Shown here: one piece after another, positions 47,885-59,115 of the stretch
Layout of the letters: each line of letters begins with the position of its first letter
How positions within the stretch are numbered: the stretch's first letter is position 1
Source of the DNA: Hemileia vastatrix
Taxonomy: Eukaryota; Basidiomycota; Pucciniomycetes; Pucciniales; Zaghouaniaceae
DNA: 64,000 nt
Assembly (NCBI GenBank): GCA_030280995.1
Contig: JASXTE010000014.1
Coordinates: 2,472,656 to 2,536,655 of the forward strand
Direction of reading: 5' to 3'
Program-made: the position numbers and the translations under genes
The notes under the pieces: generated by a model
Database searches by the model: none
The model's input: only the letters and a program-made list of their open reading frames with translations
What the model was told of the DNA's origin: nothing

Positions 47885-48960
47885 TGTGGTCTTCCAACAT
47901 TGGCGGAGCCCTTTGTTGGTCTATTTAGCATTTTTTTGATATGTCTTATATGAAATTGTTTAATAATTGGGTGTTTTTCTGGATTTATTCAGCAAATATT
48001 GGGACTGCGGGGGTGTGGGTACTACCATTGGATAGCCCCAGTTTTTCTCTATATTTTATGTCTTGATGACATGTTTCAGATTTCAAGTATTAAAACAATA
48101 ATTTCTCATTTTTCATTTTAAAAGATAGCTGTTTAATTTTTTTTGTTTTACGGGCTAACCTTAAGTCTTAGGGTTAAATTCTTAGTACCATCAGAAAAAG
48201 CTAATTTTTTTCTACATTTTATGCCACAATTTCGTTATAGCCTAATTATTTGTTTTAAATGTTTTAGTAGTTGTAGTAGATCTTTCTAAGTATTTTGGGT
48301 GTTTTTGGAGGTTGTTGGTGGTTTTATGGCTTCAGGGTGGTCCCACCGTCTCAGGCAGACATCCCGCCTTGGTGCTGGAAGGCTGGGAAGCATTTCTAGA
48401 GGGGTTTTATGCAATTTTGCACTCAAGAACACCAAATTTGTTGGTGTGCATGGGCTCTTAAATAGTGTTCTGTGTGTACATGGTGAATAAGACAGTTTGT
48501 GGCAATTTTGATTATCATACAACCATCTGGAGGTGATATCCTTGTTCCTCACTAAATTTTCACTGTTTTTTGGCCACAATTGGCTGTGTTTGTTGCAAGG
48601 TGAGTTCTTCATTTAACTTAACTTAGAAACTGGTTTCTCTGGTATAGTCTTGAAAGCTATATCAAGTATTATTGCTGTCTCTGATGTGGATTTTCAACCT
48701 ACATCAAGTATCATTTCTTTCTCTAGTATGGAAATTGGTCTACATTTCAGTTCTTTGGCTTGGTAGTCTGTCTGGAGACTACTTTCTTGGCTGATCAAGC
48801 AGTCAAGTGTGCTGGAAAAGGGGCTTTAGCAAACAGGAACCAATTTACTGTAGCAGGTAAATCTCACTTAATTTTTCTAAAGGGACAGGGTATTTTCTCT
48901 CTGGGTTTTCTCCAACTCCCTTGGTCAAGGCCTATAGCTAGTACTATAGGATTTTCTACA
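47885..48960 (+). repeat. Left LTR of element D
   Basis: Starts TGTGGTCTTCC and ends TTTTCTACA (TG...CA), 1076 bp, four bases before the primer site. The start is repeated at 61581, and the end is matched by the solo LTR at 46446. ORFs within it are chance. Confidence 0.85.
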
Positions 48961-48964
48961 TTTC

Positions 48965-48982
48965 TGGCACCCAAAGTGGGGG
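48965..48982 (+). promoter_or_regulatory. Primer-binding site of element D (lysine-tRNA-like)
   Basis: TGGCACCCAAAGTGGGGG begins with the TGG complementary to tRNA CCA and closely resembles the lysine-tRNA primer sites of retroviruses (TGGCGCCCAACGTGGGG form). It lies four bases after the CTACA terminus of the LTR. Confidence 0.6.
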
Positions 48983-49020
48983 TGAACCTTCTAGTTCTTT
49001 GGAATCTCTGTTGTCTTTGA

Positions 49021-50239
49021 ATGGCTTCTGGGGCTTCTATTCCTGTGGTGACTGTCAGTGGCGGGGAAGGTCCTCCTGCTGTAATGGTTAGGGAGTGTTT
49101 TAGGATCAATATTTTGGATGGTACCAAGCTTAATGGTGAAGATGTGAAGTGGTTTCTGAAGAAGTATGAGCCTGCTTCAGGTGTGGATGGTGCTTCTTTC
49201 CTGGACATGGTGAAACAGATTATTTTCTTCATTGGTGGTAGGGCAGTGGAGAAGGAGGTTGTGGCCATGTCTGGCTACAATAAGAGGGACTGGAAGTTAC
49301 TGTGTAGGGAGATGGTGGATAGATGGGGTGTCAGGCTCACTATGGTTGATCTGAACAAGGATGTCAGTGAATGGCAGTCTTATGGGGGTGTTGGTACCTT
49401 GCACAGTTACAGGAAGTTTCTGCTACAGTTTGATCTTGTGGTGGAATATTTGGTTGAAGTGGAGGAGCTGGCACATGAAAATGCTGCCAAGGATGTTTTC
49501 TGGTCTGCCTTGGCTAGAGATTTCAGGATGGATGTGTTGAAGGAGCTTTCAAGGAAGGACTTGATGAAGACTCTTTCCAATGGGGATCATAAGTTGCCTG
49601 CCTTGGACAAGGTGAATGAGGCTGTGGAGGCCCATTTGAAGTTATTGGCTATGGACACCTATCAGGAGGGGTGTGCCAAGTATTTCAGCAAAGTCAGTGA
49701 GGCTTTGGCTGAAGAGGAAGTTAGGGAGAAGAAGGAGGAGAAGAATTTGGTGCAGGTTCCCAAACAGGAGAGGGACCCAGTGGTGGAGCAGTTGGCTGAT
49801 CTGACAAAACAGCTACATATTTTTGTCCAGGAGGCCAGAAGGCCAATAAGTCTCCTTTTCAGCCTAGAGATTTTGATAGGAGGGCTGGTAGGAGTGATCC
49901 TTGGGTCTGCTCTTATTGCAGCAGGGGGGGCACAAGTCCAATGATTGTTGGGCGCTGAACAGAGATGTGTCAGAGGTAAAGGTGGAGTTTGATGGCAGTG
50001 TGTTCAAGTTCCCTGATGGTTTATTTGTGAATCTCAGTGAGGGGCAGGCACCTGTTGATTTGGTCAGGAGAAGGAGTGGTCTCAATCAGAGGAGGCCAAG
50101 ATTTGAGAAGATTCCCAATCAGGGGAAGTCTTCCACTAAGGCAGATGATGATGTCAAGGGAAAATGGAAGGAGGTTAATAAGGTCTCTTTTTCTACTTCT
50201 TTTGGTGGATTGGAGTTGTATTCTTGTGGTGGGAAGTAA
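49021..50239 (+). pseudogene. Element D Gag with zinc knuckle (frameshifted)
   Basis: ATG at 49021 follows 39 bp after the primer site. Capsid region residues 20-250 ('DWKLLCREMVDRWGV', 'YRKFLLQFDLVVEYL'), then a Glu/Lys-rich stretch. The zinc knuckle C-x2-C-x4-H-x4-C is split across frames at a G7 run (49924-49930): 'CSYCSRG' in the first frame, 'GHKSNDCW' in the -1 frame, which continues to 50239 with 'FPDGLFVNLSEGQAP'. One missing G or a -1 ribosomal shift would explain it. A stop at 50239 and another at 50383 precede the protease frame. Confidence 0.75.
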
Positions 50240-50416
50240 AGTGTTGAATGCTTGGCTGGTGTTTATGATGTAGAAGCAGGAAAGGTGGGAAGGCCTAAGA
50301 GAAGTTCTCAGGCCCAACCAAAGCCTAAGGCTTCAAAGGTGGATCCTAAGCTGAGTACAGCTAGGAAGAAGTACAGAAAATAGGAGCTGTACAAGGAACA
50401 GAAGGGGATTGCTGAT

Positions 50417-51399
50417 ATGGGTCCCCCTGGTTTTGGTGCATTGGACATGAATGATGAGCCAATGCCTATAGATGTTGATTCTGACTCTGAGGAGGATGTC
50501 CCTTTGGCTTCATTGCCAAAGCCTGCTGGAGTTAGAGGTTCTGGTGAGGGATCTGGTTTGATTCCTGTTGATTGTAAATCTGTTGGTGGTTCTGGTCATC
50601 AGGAGATTTCTAGGACCAAGGTAGTGAAGCCAAGGGCTCACTTTGAGAGGCCAGTAGTTTCTGGAAAATCTAATTTTATAGACTCTGCTCTGGAAAGGAT
50701 GAATCAGGGTGAGGTGTGCCTTTCTTATGGGGAGTTGTATGCTATCAATCCTGCGTTGGCTGCTGATAGACAGAAAAAGTTGTTTACCAGGAGAAGGGTT
50801 TCTTCTGGGGAGGTGGAATACATTTGTGACTCTGCTGAGAAGTTTGGTGAGGGGTTGGAGACTCACTGTTCTGCACCTCTGGGTTATGTCAATGTTACTC
50901 TGAATGGAAGGGAGGCTAGGGCATTGGTTGATTCAGGTTCTCAGATTAACCCAATTTCTTTGTTTGAGGCTACTCATCTGGGCCTCCCCATCAAGACAGG
51001 ATTGGTGGAAATTTAAGAGGTATTGGTGGCCATGTCACTGAGTTGACTGGAACAGCTGAATTTGTGAAGCTGGATGTTGGTGGAGCCTCAGGGAAGGTTC
51101 ATTTTTACATTGCCAAAGGTAATGTAAAAGCTGTTTTGGGTGGACCATTCTTGATGGATATCCAGGCAAGAATTGGTTATCAGTTTTATATGGGAATCAG
51201 TCTGGAGTTGACTGGTGAAGATGAAAGAAGACTTCACATGAGGCTGTCATCTCCTGGAGATGATGGTTGGGAGACCAGGCCTGGCTTGTCTTCAATGTGC
51301 CAAGACATGGATTGTTGTAGGAAAATAAGGGAAGTGGGTTCTGCCACTGGTTTTTTGGAGTGTGGCTCAGGCTCTAGTGAGAGTCTGTTTTTTTTATAG
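50417..51399 (+). pseudogene. Element D protease region (frameshifted)
   Basis: 50417-51016: acidic linker, then 'LGYVNVTLNGREARALVDSGSQINPIS' with the DSG active site. 51043-51399 in another frame: 'TGTAEFVKLDVGG', 'VKAVLGGPFLMD', the end of the protease fold. The frame changes near 51008, where the alternative frame reads 'NLRGIGGHVTEL'. Downstream to 51600 no domain is seen. Confidence 0.75.
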
Positions 51400-51631
51400 T
51401 GATGAGGGCTGATTTCCCTAGTGCTAAAACCTCTCCCCAAGATAAGGAAACCCCAGGTTGTAGTAGGTAAGCTTCCTTGGAGATATACCAAGTGGTTTTT
51501 CAACTTTCTCTTTTTAATGTTTCTCTTCTCTGCAAGTATTCTTCATTTTTTTATCAAGTATCTGTTCTCTCTCAAGATTCTCAATTATTTTTAATTCAAG
51601 TTCAAAAAAGAAGATTGGTTATATATCTTTA

Positions 51632-53113
51632 TTGAAAGATATGCGGAAAATCTCTGGAGTGGTGAGATTGGGGTCTAAAAGTAAGTCCTCCCAATTATGC
51701 ACCACTAGGGTTTCTTATACGCCTTTCAAAAACATAACCTTGGCCATGTCTGTGAGCATTGGGGAAACTGCTGGCTATTTTTGTAGGATAGAAGAAAACT
51801 CAAGAAAAGAAAATAAAAATGTCAAGATAACTGAAGAAAATCAAGAAAAAAATCTGAAGATAATCAAGAAAGAAGAAAAGAATTATTTTTGTAAAGATCA
51901 TCAAGATCAATTTTTGGGCCTCCAGCATGAGGTTAAACTGCACAAATTTTTGAAGAAAGATGATCAGCAAGATCAATTTTCAGGCCTCCTGCATGAGGAT
52001 AAACTGCACAATTTTAGAAGATGTGATTCAGAAGATGAATTAATATTTGAAGATTTAGAAGGTGGAATGGTGAGATTGGGGTCTAAAAGTAAGTCCTCCC
52101 AATTGAGCACCACTAGGGTTTCTTTTACACCTTTCAAAGATATAACCTTGGCCACACATGTGAGCAATGGGGAAACCCTTGGTTTTTGTTACAGGTCTGG
52201 TGGTGAAGACGTCCTGAAGATCCCTAAAGTTGAAGGCAGAGCTGCAAAGTATAAGAAGGTAGTGCAGAAGATTAGGCCTGTCACTGAGCCTATGCCTGTA
52301 GGTTTGAATCCTCTTTTGAAGAGACCTTTGTTGTCAAGAGATCTGTACTTTACTCCTCTGGTAAAGAATCCTCCTGATTTTGTGGAAACCGCCTGGGTGA
52401 CTGTAGATAGGTTGAAAGTTGTTAATTTTGGTCCTGATGGGTGGTTGTCTGATGAGGAAAAGAATTTTTTGTTGCACATTATGGTGCTCAGGGAAAAAGC
52501 GGTGGCATTTGTTGAAAAGGAAAGGGGTGTGTTGAAACACTCATATGGGGAACCTTACTTGATTCCTGTGCTTTTTCATGAACCTTGGAAAATCAAACCT
52601 ATTCCGATTCCAGCTGCTATTAGTGATGATTTTATAGAGATTATTGGGGAAAGAGTCAGGACTGGTTTTTACGAACAATTGACATCTAGCTACTCAAGTA
52701 CGGTGTTCTGTGTAAAGAAGCAGAATGAGAAGCTTAGGGTGGTGCATGATCTTAGGGCCTTGAATAGGGTCACTATCAAGGATGCGGGAATGCCACCAAG
52801 TGTGGAAGACTTTGTGGAAGCTTTTTCTGGAAGGGTGTGTTATGGTTTGGGTGATATTATGGGTGCTTATGATGAAAGGGAACTTCACATAGATTCACGG
52901 CCACTTACAATGTTTGAGACTCCTCTGGGAATATTTCAGCTTACTAGGTTGTCTCAAGGAGCAACTAATTCAGTAGCGGTATATCAAGAACAAATGGCTT
53001 GGATTTTACAGGATAAGGTTCCTACTCATGCTGGTATTTTTATTGAAGATTTTGGAATCAAAGGACCCTCCACTGATTATGGAAATGCAGTGCTGAAGGA
53101 AAACCAGGTATAA
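51632..53113 (+). pseudogene. Element D reverse transcriptase with duplicated N-terminal segment
   Basis: 493-codon frame. Residues about 5-52 and 148-195 are near-copies ('VRLGSKSKSSQL.TTRVS.TPFK.ITLA'), separated by a Lys/Glu-rich and 'HQDQF.GL.HE.KLHKF' duplicated region. RT begins about residue 250 with 'STVFCVKKQNEKLRVVHDLRALNRV', 'GLGDIMGAYDERELH' and 'RLSQGATNSVAVYQEQM'. The catalytic site reads 'GIFIEDFGIKG': Glu replaces the first Asp of the DD pair, so activity is doubtful. The frame is lost at 53113; homologous sequence continues in another frame. Confidence 0.8.
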
Positions 53114-54120
53114 GGAGATTTGTCTGGGAATATGCAATTACTCTAGAGAGAGTATTGTTTAGGATTGAAGAGGCTGGTTTGACCATTTCTGGGTCAGAGT
53201 TTTGTTGTTGTGTTCCTGCTCTGGAAATTCTGGGTTATGTTGTATGTAAGGAGGGAATGATTATGGCAAAGAAAAATATCAATAAAATTTAGTCATGGTC
53301 AAGGCCTAAAAATACTACTGAAGTCAGGGGATTTTGGGGGGTTTGTGTGTATGTCAGATCTTTTATTAAAGATTTTTCTATGCTGCCTTCACCTTTAAGA
53401 AGGTTGACCAGGAAGGATGTGGAGTGGGAATTATCTGAAGAGTGTGAAGAGGCTTTTCAAAAGTTGAAGAAGGTGGTAGGTGAAGATATTATTCTTCATA
53501 AGCTGGATTATGGAGTGGGAGACAGAAAAATTTATCTGGAAGTAGACTCAAATTATATTGCTGCTGGTGCTGTGTTGTCTCAGGAAGATAAAACTGGGAG
53601 GGTCAGGCCAGTAAGGTATGAGTTCGTGGTGTTTAATGAAGTTGAATCTAGATAATCTCAACCCAAGTTGGAATTGTGTGGTGTAGCAAAAATTTTAAAG
53701 AAGCTGCAAACTGTTTTGTGGAGGAAGCATTTTGAGCTGCAGGTGGATGCCAAATCTCTAGTTCAAATGATCAATACACCTAGTCTTCCAAATGCTCCAA
53801 TGACTAGGTGGGTGGAATTTATTCAGCATTTTACTTTTGACCTGGTACACAAAACTGGGAAAACTTTTATGATGCCAGATGGATTATCAAGGAGACCACC
53901 CACGGATGAAGATTCAGACTCTGAAGAATTTGATGAAGATTTTCCAGTGGTTAGGGCCAGCACAAAGGGCGCTGAATATTTTTCTCTCCTCTCCCATGAG
54001 GCTAAACTGGATTATTGTTCTCTCCACCACTAAGAGTTTAAACTGGCTGGTTCTGATCTTGATTCTGGCGATCAGGATGTTTTTGTTGATGAAGATGGGG
54101 CTGTTGTTTGAGATGGCTCA
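53114..54120 (+). pseudogene. Element D RT connection and RNase H (nonsense codons)
   Basis: Continuing '..FVWEYAITLERVLFRIEEAGLTISGSEF' and 'LEILGYVVCKEGMI', then RNase H 53347-54033 ('LTRKDVEWELSEECEEAFQKL', 'YLEVDSNYIAAGAVLSQED', 'FELQVDAKSLVQMIN', 'HKTGKTFMMPDGLSRRPP'). TAG at 53290, TAA at 53653 and TAA at 54031 interrupt the single frame. Each is one transition from a Gln codon. Confidence 0.8.
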
Positions 54121-55580
54121 AAATTAAATAATGGTTTTTTTGTTGGTGAACTGAATTCCCTTAAGATTCAGTGGAAGTAAAAGGATTTACCAAAGTTTAG
54201 GGATTGGTGTCCTGGATGGGCTGTTTGTGTTGCTCATGTGTACACTGGAGATTTTGATGATAGGGTTGTACCCTTGGATGTTTTTTTGTTGGATTCTAAA
54301 GATGAGACCTGGGGTCAGACTAGGTTTTATTTTATAATGGTTGAATATCTGTTAATCTTGGAGAGGCCAGATATTTGTGATGATGATACTTGGGTAGCAA
54401 TCAAGAAGAAGAGTCCTGGCTTCTATGTGTCAGGAAGGAGGTTGATGAGGAGGAGGCATCCAAATCCTCAAGTAGTGGTGACTCAGAAGAAGGGTAAAGA
54501 GTTGGTATTGATGTCTTTGCATGAAGACCTTGGTCATAGAGGCTTTGGGGAGACTTATGGAAGAGTAGCAGATATATTTTGGTGGCCAGGTATGAAGTTT
54601 GCTGTGCAGGGTTGGGTTCAATCTTGTGAAGAATGTCAAAGAAGAAGTCACTTGAAACCTAAAGAGGTTGGCCGTGCTACTGGGGAATCAACTGTGCTTG
54701 GAAGAGTCAGTTTGGATGCTGTCCATATCAAAGAGGGCAGGTATAAATACTTGATTGTTGCCAGGGATTATTTTTCTGGTTGGGTTGAGGCGGTGCCTCT
54801 TGTTAATTTGACAGCCAAAAATCTGGCAGAATGTTTGAAGAAGGAATGGGTGTTTAGGTGTGGGCTGATGAAGTTGGTGACTGTTGATGGTGGGCCAGAG
54901 TTTGGAGCTGTCTTTAAAGAAGCTGTGGCATGTAATGGTTCTAAAGTCAGAGTGGCTACACCTTATTATACTGAAGCTGAAGGTATGGTTGAAAGAGGCC
55001 ATCAAGTTATCAAGAATGCTTTGATGAAGATGTGTGGGGATAGTGCTGAAAAATGGAGGCATTATTTACCCTTTTGTTATTTTCTGATAGGGTCACTGTG
55101 AAAAGGACAACTGGCTATTCCCCTTATGAATTAATTTTTGGGCAGAAAGCTGTTATACCAGTGGATTTGGAAGCTGTCTCTTATCTTGGAATTTATTGGG
55201 ATGATTTGTGATCAACCAAAGATCTGCTCTGTGCCAGGATGCAACAGTTGGAATGTAGAGATGAATTTCAAGAGAAGTCATACTCTAGAATGATGAAGAT
55301 AAGAAGTCAATCAGTCAGATAATGGGACAAGAAGTTGGCTCATAGACTCAGGAATCCTTTGAAACCTGGTTGTTTGGTTTTGGTGTAAAATAGAAGTTTG
55401 GAAAGTCAGTGGGGAAAGATGTTTGCTGACAGATGGAATGGACCTTACAGAGTCTGATCTCAGGTGTCTGGAGGGTCTTATGTTTTGGAGGAGTTAGATG
55501 GTGCAGTCTTAAAGAAGAGAGTGGCTTCTGATCAGATGAAGAGATTTTACTCAAGAGGCACTAGAAGTGAAGAATATTGA
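54121..55580 (+). pseudogene. Element D integrase
   Basis: 54238-55101 holds an N-terminal segment, the H2C2 zinc region ('HEDLGHRGFGETYGRVADIFWWPGM', 'CEECQ'), and the catalytic core with Asp in 'RVSLDAVHI', Asp in 'LVTVDGGPEFG' and Glu in 'EGMVERGHQVIKNA'. After a frame change near 55085 the core ends ('RTTGYSPYELIFGQKAV') and a C-terminal domain runs to 55580 ('FADRWNGPYRV', 'YVLEELDGAVLKKRV') with stops at 55209, 55320, 55386 and 55456. No chromodomain seen. Confidence 0.8.
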
Positions 55581-56795
55581 CTCCACAATGAGGATAAACT
55601 ATGGACCATTCTTTAATTTTGGATTTTGGTGATGCTGTGCATCTGTTTTGTTAGAAACTTATTTGTTAGAAGGTACCCATGGGCAGGGCTTCTATATTTT
55701 ATTTTGGCAAGTGTGGGGGTAACTGATGGGCTGGCTGCTCTGTAGAACATTTGCCCCAGATTGTCTATTTCCAACCCTTCTCTTAATTTGGTTGAGCCCT
55801 AGTATTGGTTTCTCTTCGCAGGTTTTAGTCCTCTATGACTTTAAACTGGAAACTCTTTTGGTCTTCAAGTGCTGGACTCTTCAAGCTTATTGGTTTGGGT
55901 GTATTGTGTTGGATGTTGTGTTTTTTTTTGTTAGAAGGTACCCAGGGGGGGCTTCTAGATTTTATTTTGGCAAGTGTGGGGGTAACTGATGGGCTCGCTG
56001 CTCTGTATAGAAGTTACCCCAAAATGTCTGTTTCAAGTTTTTTGTTTGTCCTAGTATAATTGTAGTTCTGGTTTTTGTTATTCAGGTTTCAAGTTGACTA
56101 TGACTTAAAACTGGCTTACTGGTACAGGACTGGCTTCTTTGGTTTGGTGGTGGATCACTGGTAGTCTACCATCATTTATACTTATTGAAGGGAGCCCACC
56201 CAGTGATCATTTTCTTGGACTGGACTTTCTATGGAGCTGCAATTTGTCTTTTTCTTTTCCTTAATTTTTGTGTCTATGGTTGTGTTTGATGGTAGCTTAG
56301 ATTATTTTCTTTTTTTTCTCTTTTTTCTTTTAATTTATATGGGGGTTAATAGGATATAAAGAGGGAAAAATCACAAAATTATATTATATGGTGTCACCAC
56401 ATCAGGGTCACCTGGATGTGGGCAAGCATTAGTGGGGAAAGGCTCATCAATTGGCCAGGCAATGCTATTTTCTTCTTTATCTCTATCTCATTTTTATTAT
56501 TTTCTTTGATTTCTATTTATTTCATATTTTTCTTTATTTATATTATTTCTGTTAATTTATTTAATCTCAATATATTTAAAAATTATTTAAAGTTATATCC
56601 ACATCAAGGTGCACTTGGATGTGGGTAAGAAATCAGGGGATCAGCTCATCAATTGGCTGGGGGATACCATTTGTAATTATTATTTATCTCATTTTATTAT
56701 TGTTATTCTTTTCATTTTAATTTCTCAGTTATCTTATTTTTGTGGTAATTTTGTCTATTTATTTTCAAGTTTTTTTTAGTATGTTAGTAATTTAA
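55581..56795 (+). repeat. Element D 3' region: internal direct repeats with stem-loops
   Basis: Two ~105-bp repeats (about 55663-55770 and 55929-56030) share 'TTGTTAGAAGGTACCCA' and 'AACTGATGGGCT.GCTGCTCTGTA'; a third copy lies at 60596-60696. Each carries GGGGTAACT... with the complement downstream. A second pair (56393-56465 and 56596-56675) shares 'CATCA.GGT.CACTTGGATGTGGG' and 'GCTCATCAATTGGC'. Short ORFs here are shared only because of the duplication. Noncoding as far as seen. Confidence 0.7.
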
Positions 56796-57412
56796 ATAAA
56801 AAATAAAAATAAAAAAAAAATAAAAATAAAAATAAAAATAAAAATAAAAATAAAAATAAAAATAAAAATAAAAATAAAAATAAAAATAAAAATAAAAATA
56901 AAAATAAAAATAAAAATAAAAATAAAAATAAAAATAAAAATAAAAATAAAAATAAAAATAAAAATAAAAATAAAAATAAAAATAAAAATAAAAATAAAAA
57001 TAAAAATAAAAATAAAAATAAAAATAAAAATAAAAATAAAAATAAAAATAAAAATAAAAATAAAAATAAAAATAAAAATAAAAATAAAAATAAAAATATA
57101 AATATAAATATAAATAAAAATAAAAATAAAAATAAAAATAAAAATAAAAATAAAAATAAAAATAAAAATAAAAATAAAAATAAAAATAAAAATAAAAATA
57201 AAAATAAAAATAAAAATAAAAATAAAAATAAAAATAAAAATAAAAATAAAAATAAAAATAAAAATAAAAATAAAAATAAAAATAAAAATAAAAATAAAAA
57301 TAAAAATAAAAATAAAAATAAAAATAAAAATAAAAATAAAAATAAAAATAAAAATAAAAATAAAAATAAAAATAAAAATAAAAATAAAAATAAAAATAAA
57401 AATAAAAATAAA

Positions 57413-57443
<31 letters not shown>

Positions 57444-58588
57444 TAAAAATAAATATAAAAATAAAAATAAAAATAAAAATAAAAATAAAAATAAAAATAA
57501 AAATAAAAATAAAAATAAAAATAAAAATAAAAATAAAAATAAAAATAAAAATAAAAATAAAAATAAAAATAAAAATAAAAATAAAAATAAAAATAAAAAT
57601 AAAAATAAAAATAAAAATAAAAATAAAAATAAAAATAAAAATAAAAATAAAAATAAAAATAAAAATAAAAATAAAAATAAAAATAAAAATAAAAATAAAA
57701 ATAAAAATAAAAATAAAAATAAAAATAAAAATAAAAATAAAAATAAAAATAAAAATAAAAATAAAAATAAAAATAAAAATAAAAATAAAAATAAAAATAA
57801 AAATAAAAATAAAAATAAAAATAAAAATAAAAATAAAAATAAAAATAAAAATAAAAATAAAAATAAAAATAAAAATAAAAATAAAAATAAAAATAAAAAT
57901 AAAAATAAAAATAAAAATAAAAATAAAAATAAAAATAAAAATAAAAATAAAAATAAAAATAAAATTAAAATTAAAAATAAAAATAAAAATAAAAATAAAA
58001 ATAAAAATAAAAATAAAAATAAAAATAAAAATAAAAATAAAAATAAAAATAAAAATAAAAATAAAAATAAAAATAAAAATAAAAATAAAAATAAAAATAA
58101 AAATAAAAATAAAAATAAAAATAAAAATAAAAATAAAAATAAAAATAAAAATAAAAATAAAAATAAAAATAAAAATAAAAATAAAAATAAAAATAAAAAT
58201 AAAAATAAAAATAAAAATAAAAATAAAAATAAAAATAAAAATAAAAATAAAAATAAAAATAAAAATAAAAATAAAAATAAAAATAAAAATAAAAATAAAA
58301 ATAAAAATAAAAATAAAAATAAAAATAAAAATAAAAATAAAAATAAAAATAAAAATAAAAATAAAAATAAAAATAAAAATAAAAATAAAAATAAAAATAA
58401 AAATAAAAATAAAAATAAAAATAAAAATAAAAATAAAAATAAAAATAAAAATAAAAATAAAAATAAAAATAAAAATAAAAATAAAAATAAAAATAAAAAT
58501 AAAAATAAAAATAAAAATAAAAATAAAAATAAAAATAAAAATAAAATATAAAATATAAAATAAAATAAAATATAAATAAAAATAAAAC
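56796..58588 (+). repeat. (AAAAAT)n hexanucleotide tract, about 1.8 kb
   Basis: Close to 300 copies of AAAAAT, very homogeneous. Interruptions: AAATAT variants near 57096-57115, a one-base deletion near 57417 that shifts the phase, AAATAT near 57452, AAAATT near 57963, and AAAATAT variants at the right end. The minus strand reads as an artificial Phe/Ile/Leu polypeptide that should not be annotated as protein. Confidence 0.95.
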
Positions 58589-59115
58589 AAATTTTTTATA
58601 TATATCTGCTAATTATTATTGGTCTTTCTAGTTAGTGAATTATTAATTTCTTTTTTTATTTTAATGTCTGGAAGAAGAAGCCTCTGGTGGTTGGTCCAGA
58701 TTATGGTGGTGTTGTTGCTTTTTGTTAGGATTGGAGGAAGAACTGTGTTCTTTGTGATTATGGGTTGTAATGGTCAGGGACCGGAGTAGAAGGTAAATTT
58801 TGGGAAGAAGTATAAGAAGCAGGGATAGAGTGTTGGAAGGTGTTTTCTTGACTATTCTAGACATCTTCAGTGGTCATCAATGAGCTGTTTTCACCGATTC
58901 TTTTCAAACTCATTCAATGGACCATGGAGAGGAAAGACCTTAAGCATGTTTGAACACATCATGCTTAGGTGTTGTTTCATGTTGGCCTAATCTAGCGTTA
59001 AGGTAGTTTCTAGAGGTTGGGCGATCCCAATTTTAGTTTCAGGAGGTGGGTTTCCAATTATACAGAAGAATTGGACCAGTAATTGTTCTCTGTTAAAGAA
59101 ATTGTATTTATTAAT
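58589..59115 (-). other. Probable downstream part of the antisense transcript of element D
   Basis: Minus strand contains a His/Asn/Ser-rich stretch (58864-58661, 'PPEASSSRH' end) similar in style to the antisense ORF upstream and an acceptor-like TTTCTTTAACAG near 59090. May be a last exon; no clean in-frame join found. Confidence 0.3.

Noticed and set aside
48286..48612. ORFs inside the left LTR of element D
   Set aside because: LTR sequence, no conservation of frame with the solo LTR, low-complexity translations.
55726..56059. Overlapping ORFs of 74-87 codons with hydrophobic stretches
   Set aside because: They arise from the directly repeated noncoding segment and its frame-shifted copies.
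56776..58590. 604-codon minus-strand ORF of Phe/Ile and Leu/Phe
   Set aside because: It is only the translation of the (AAAAAT)n tract; low complexity with no start context or conservation.
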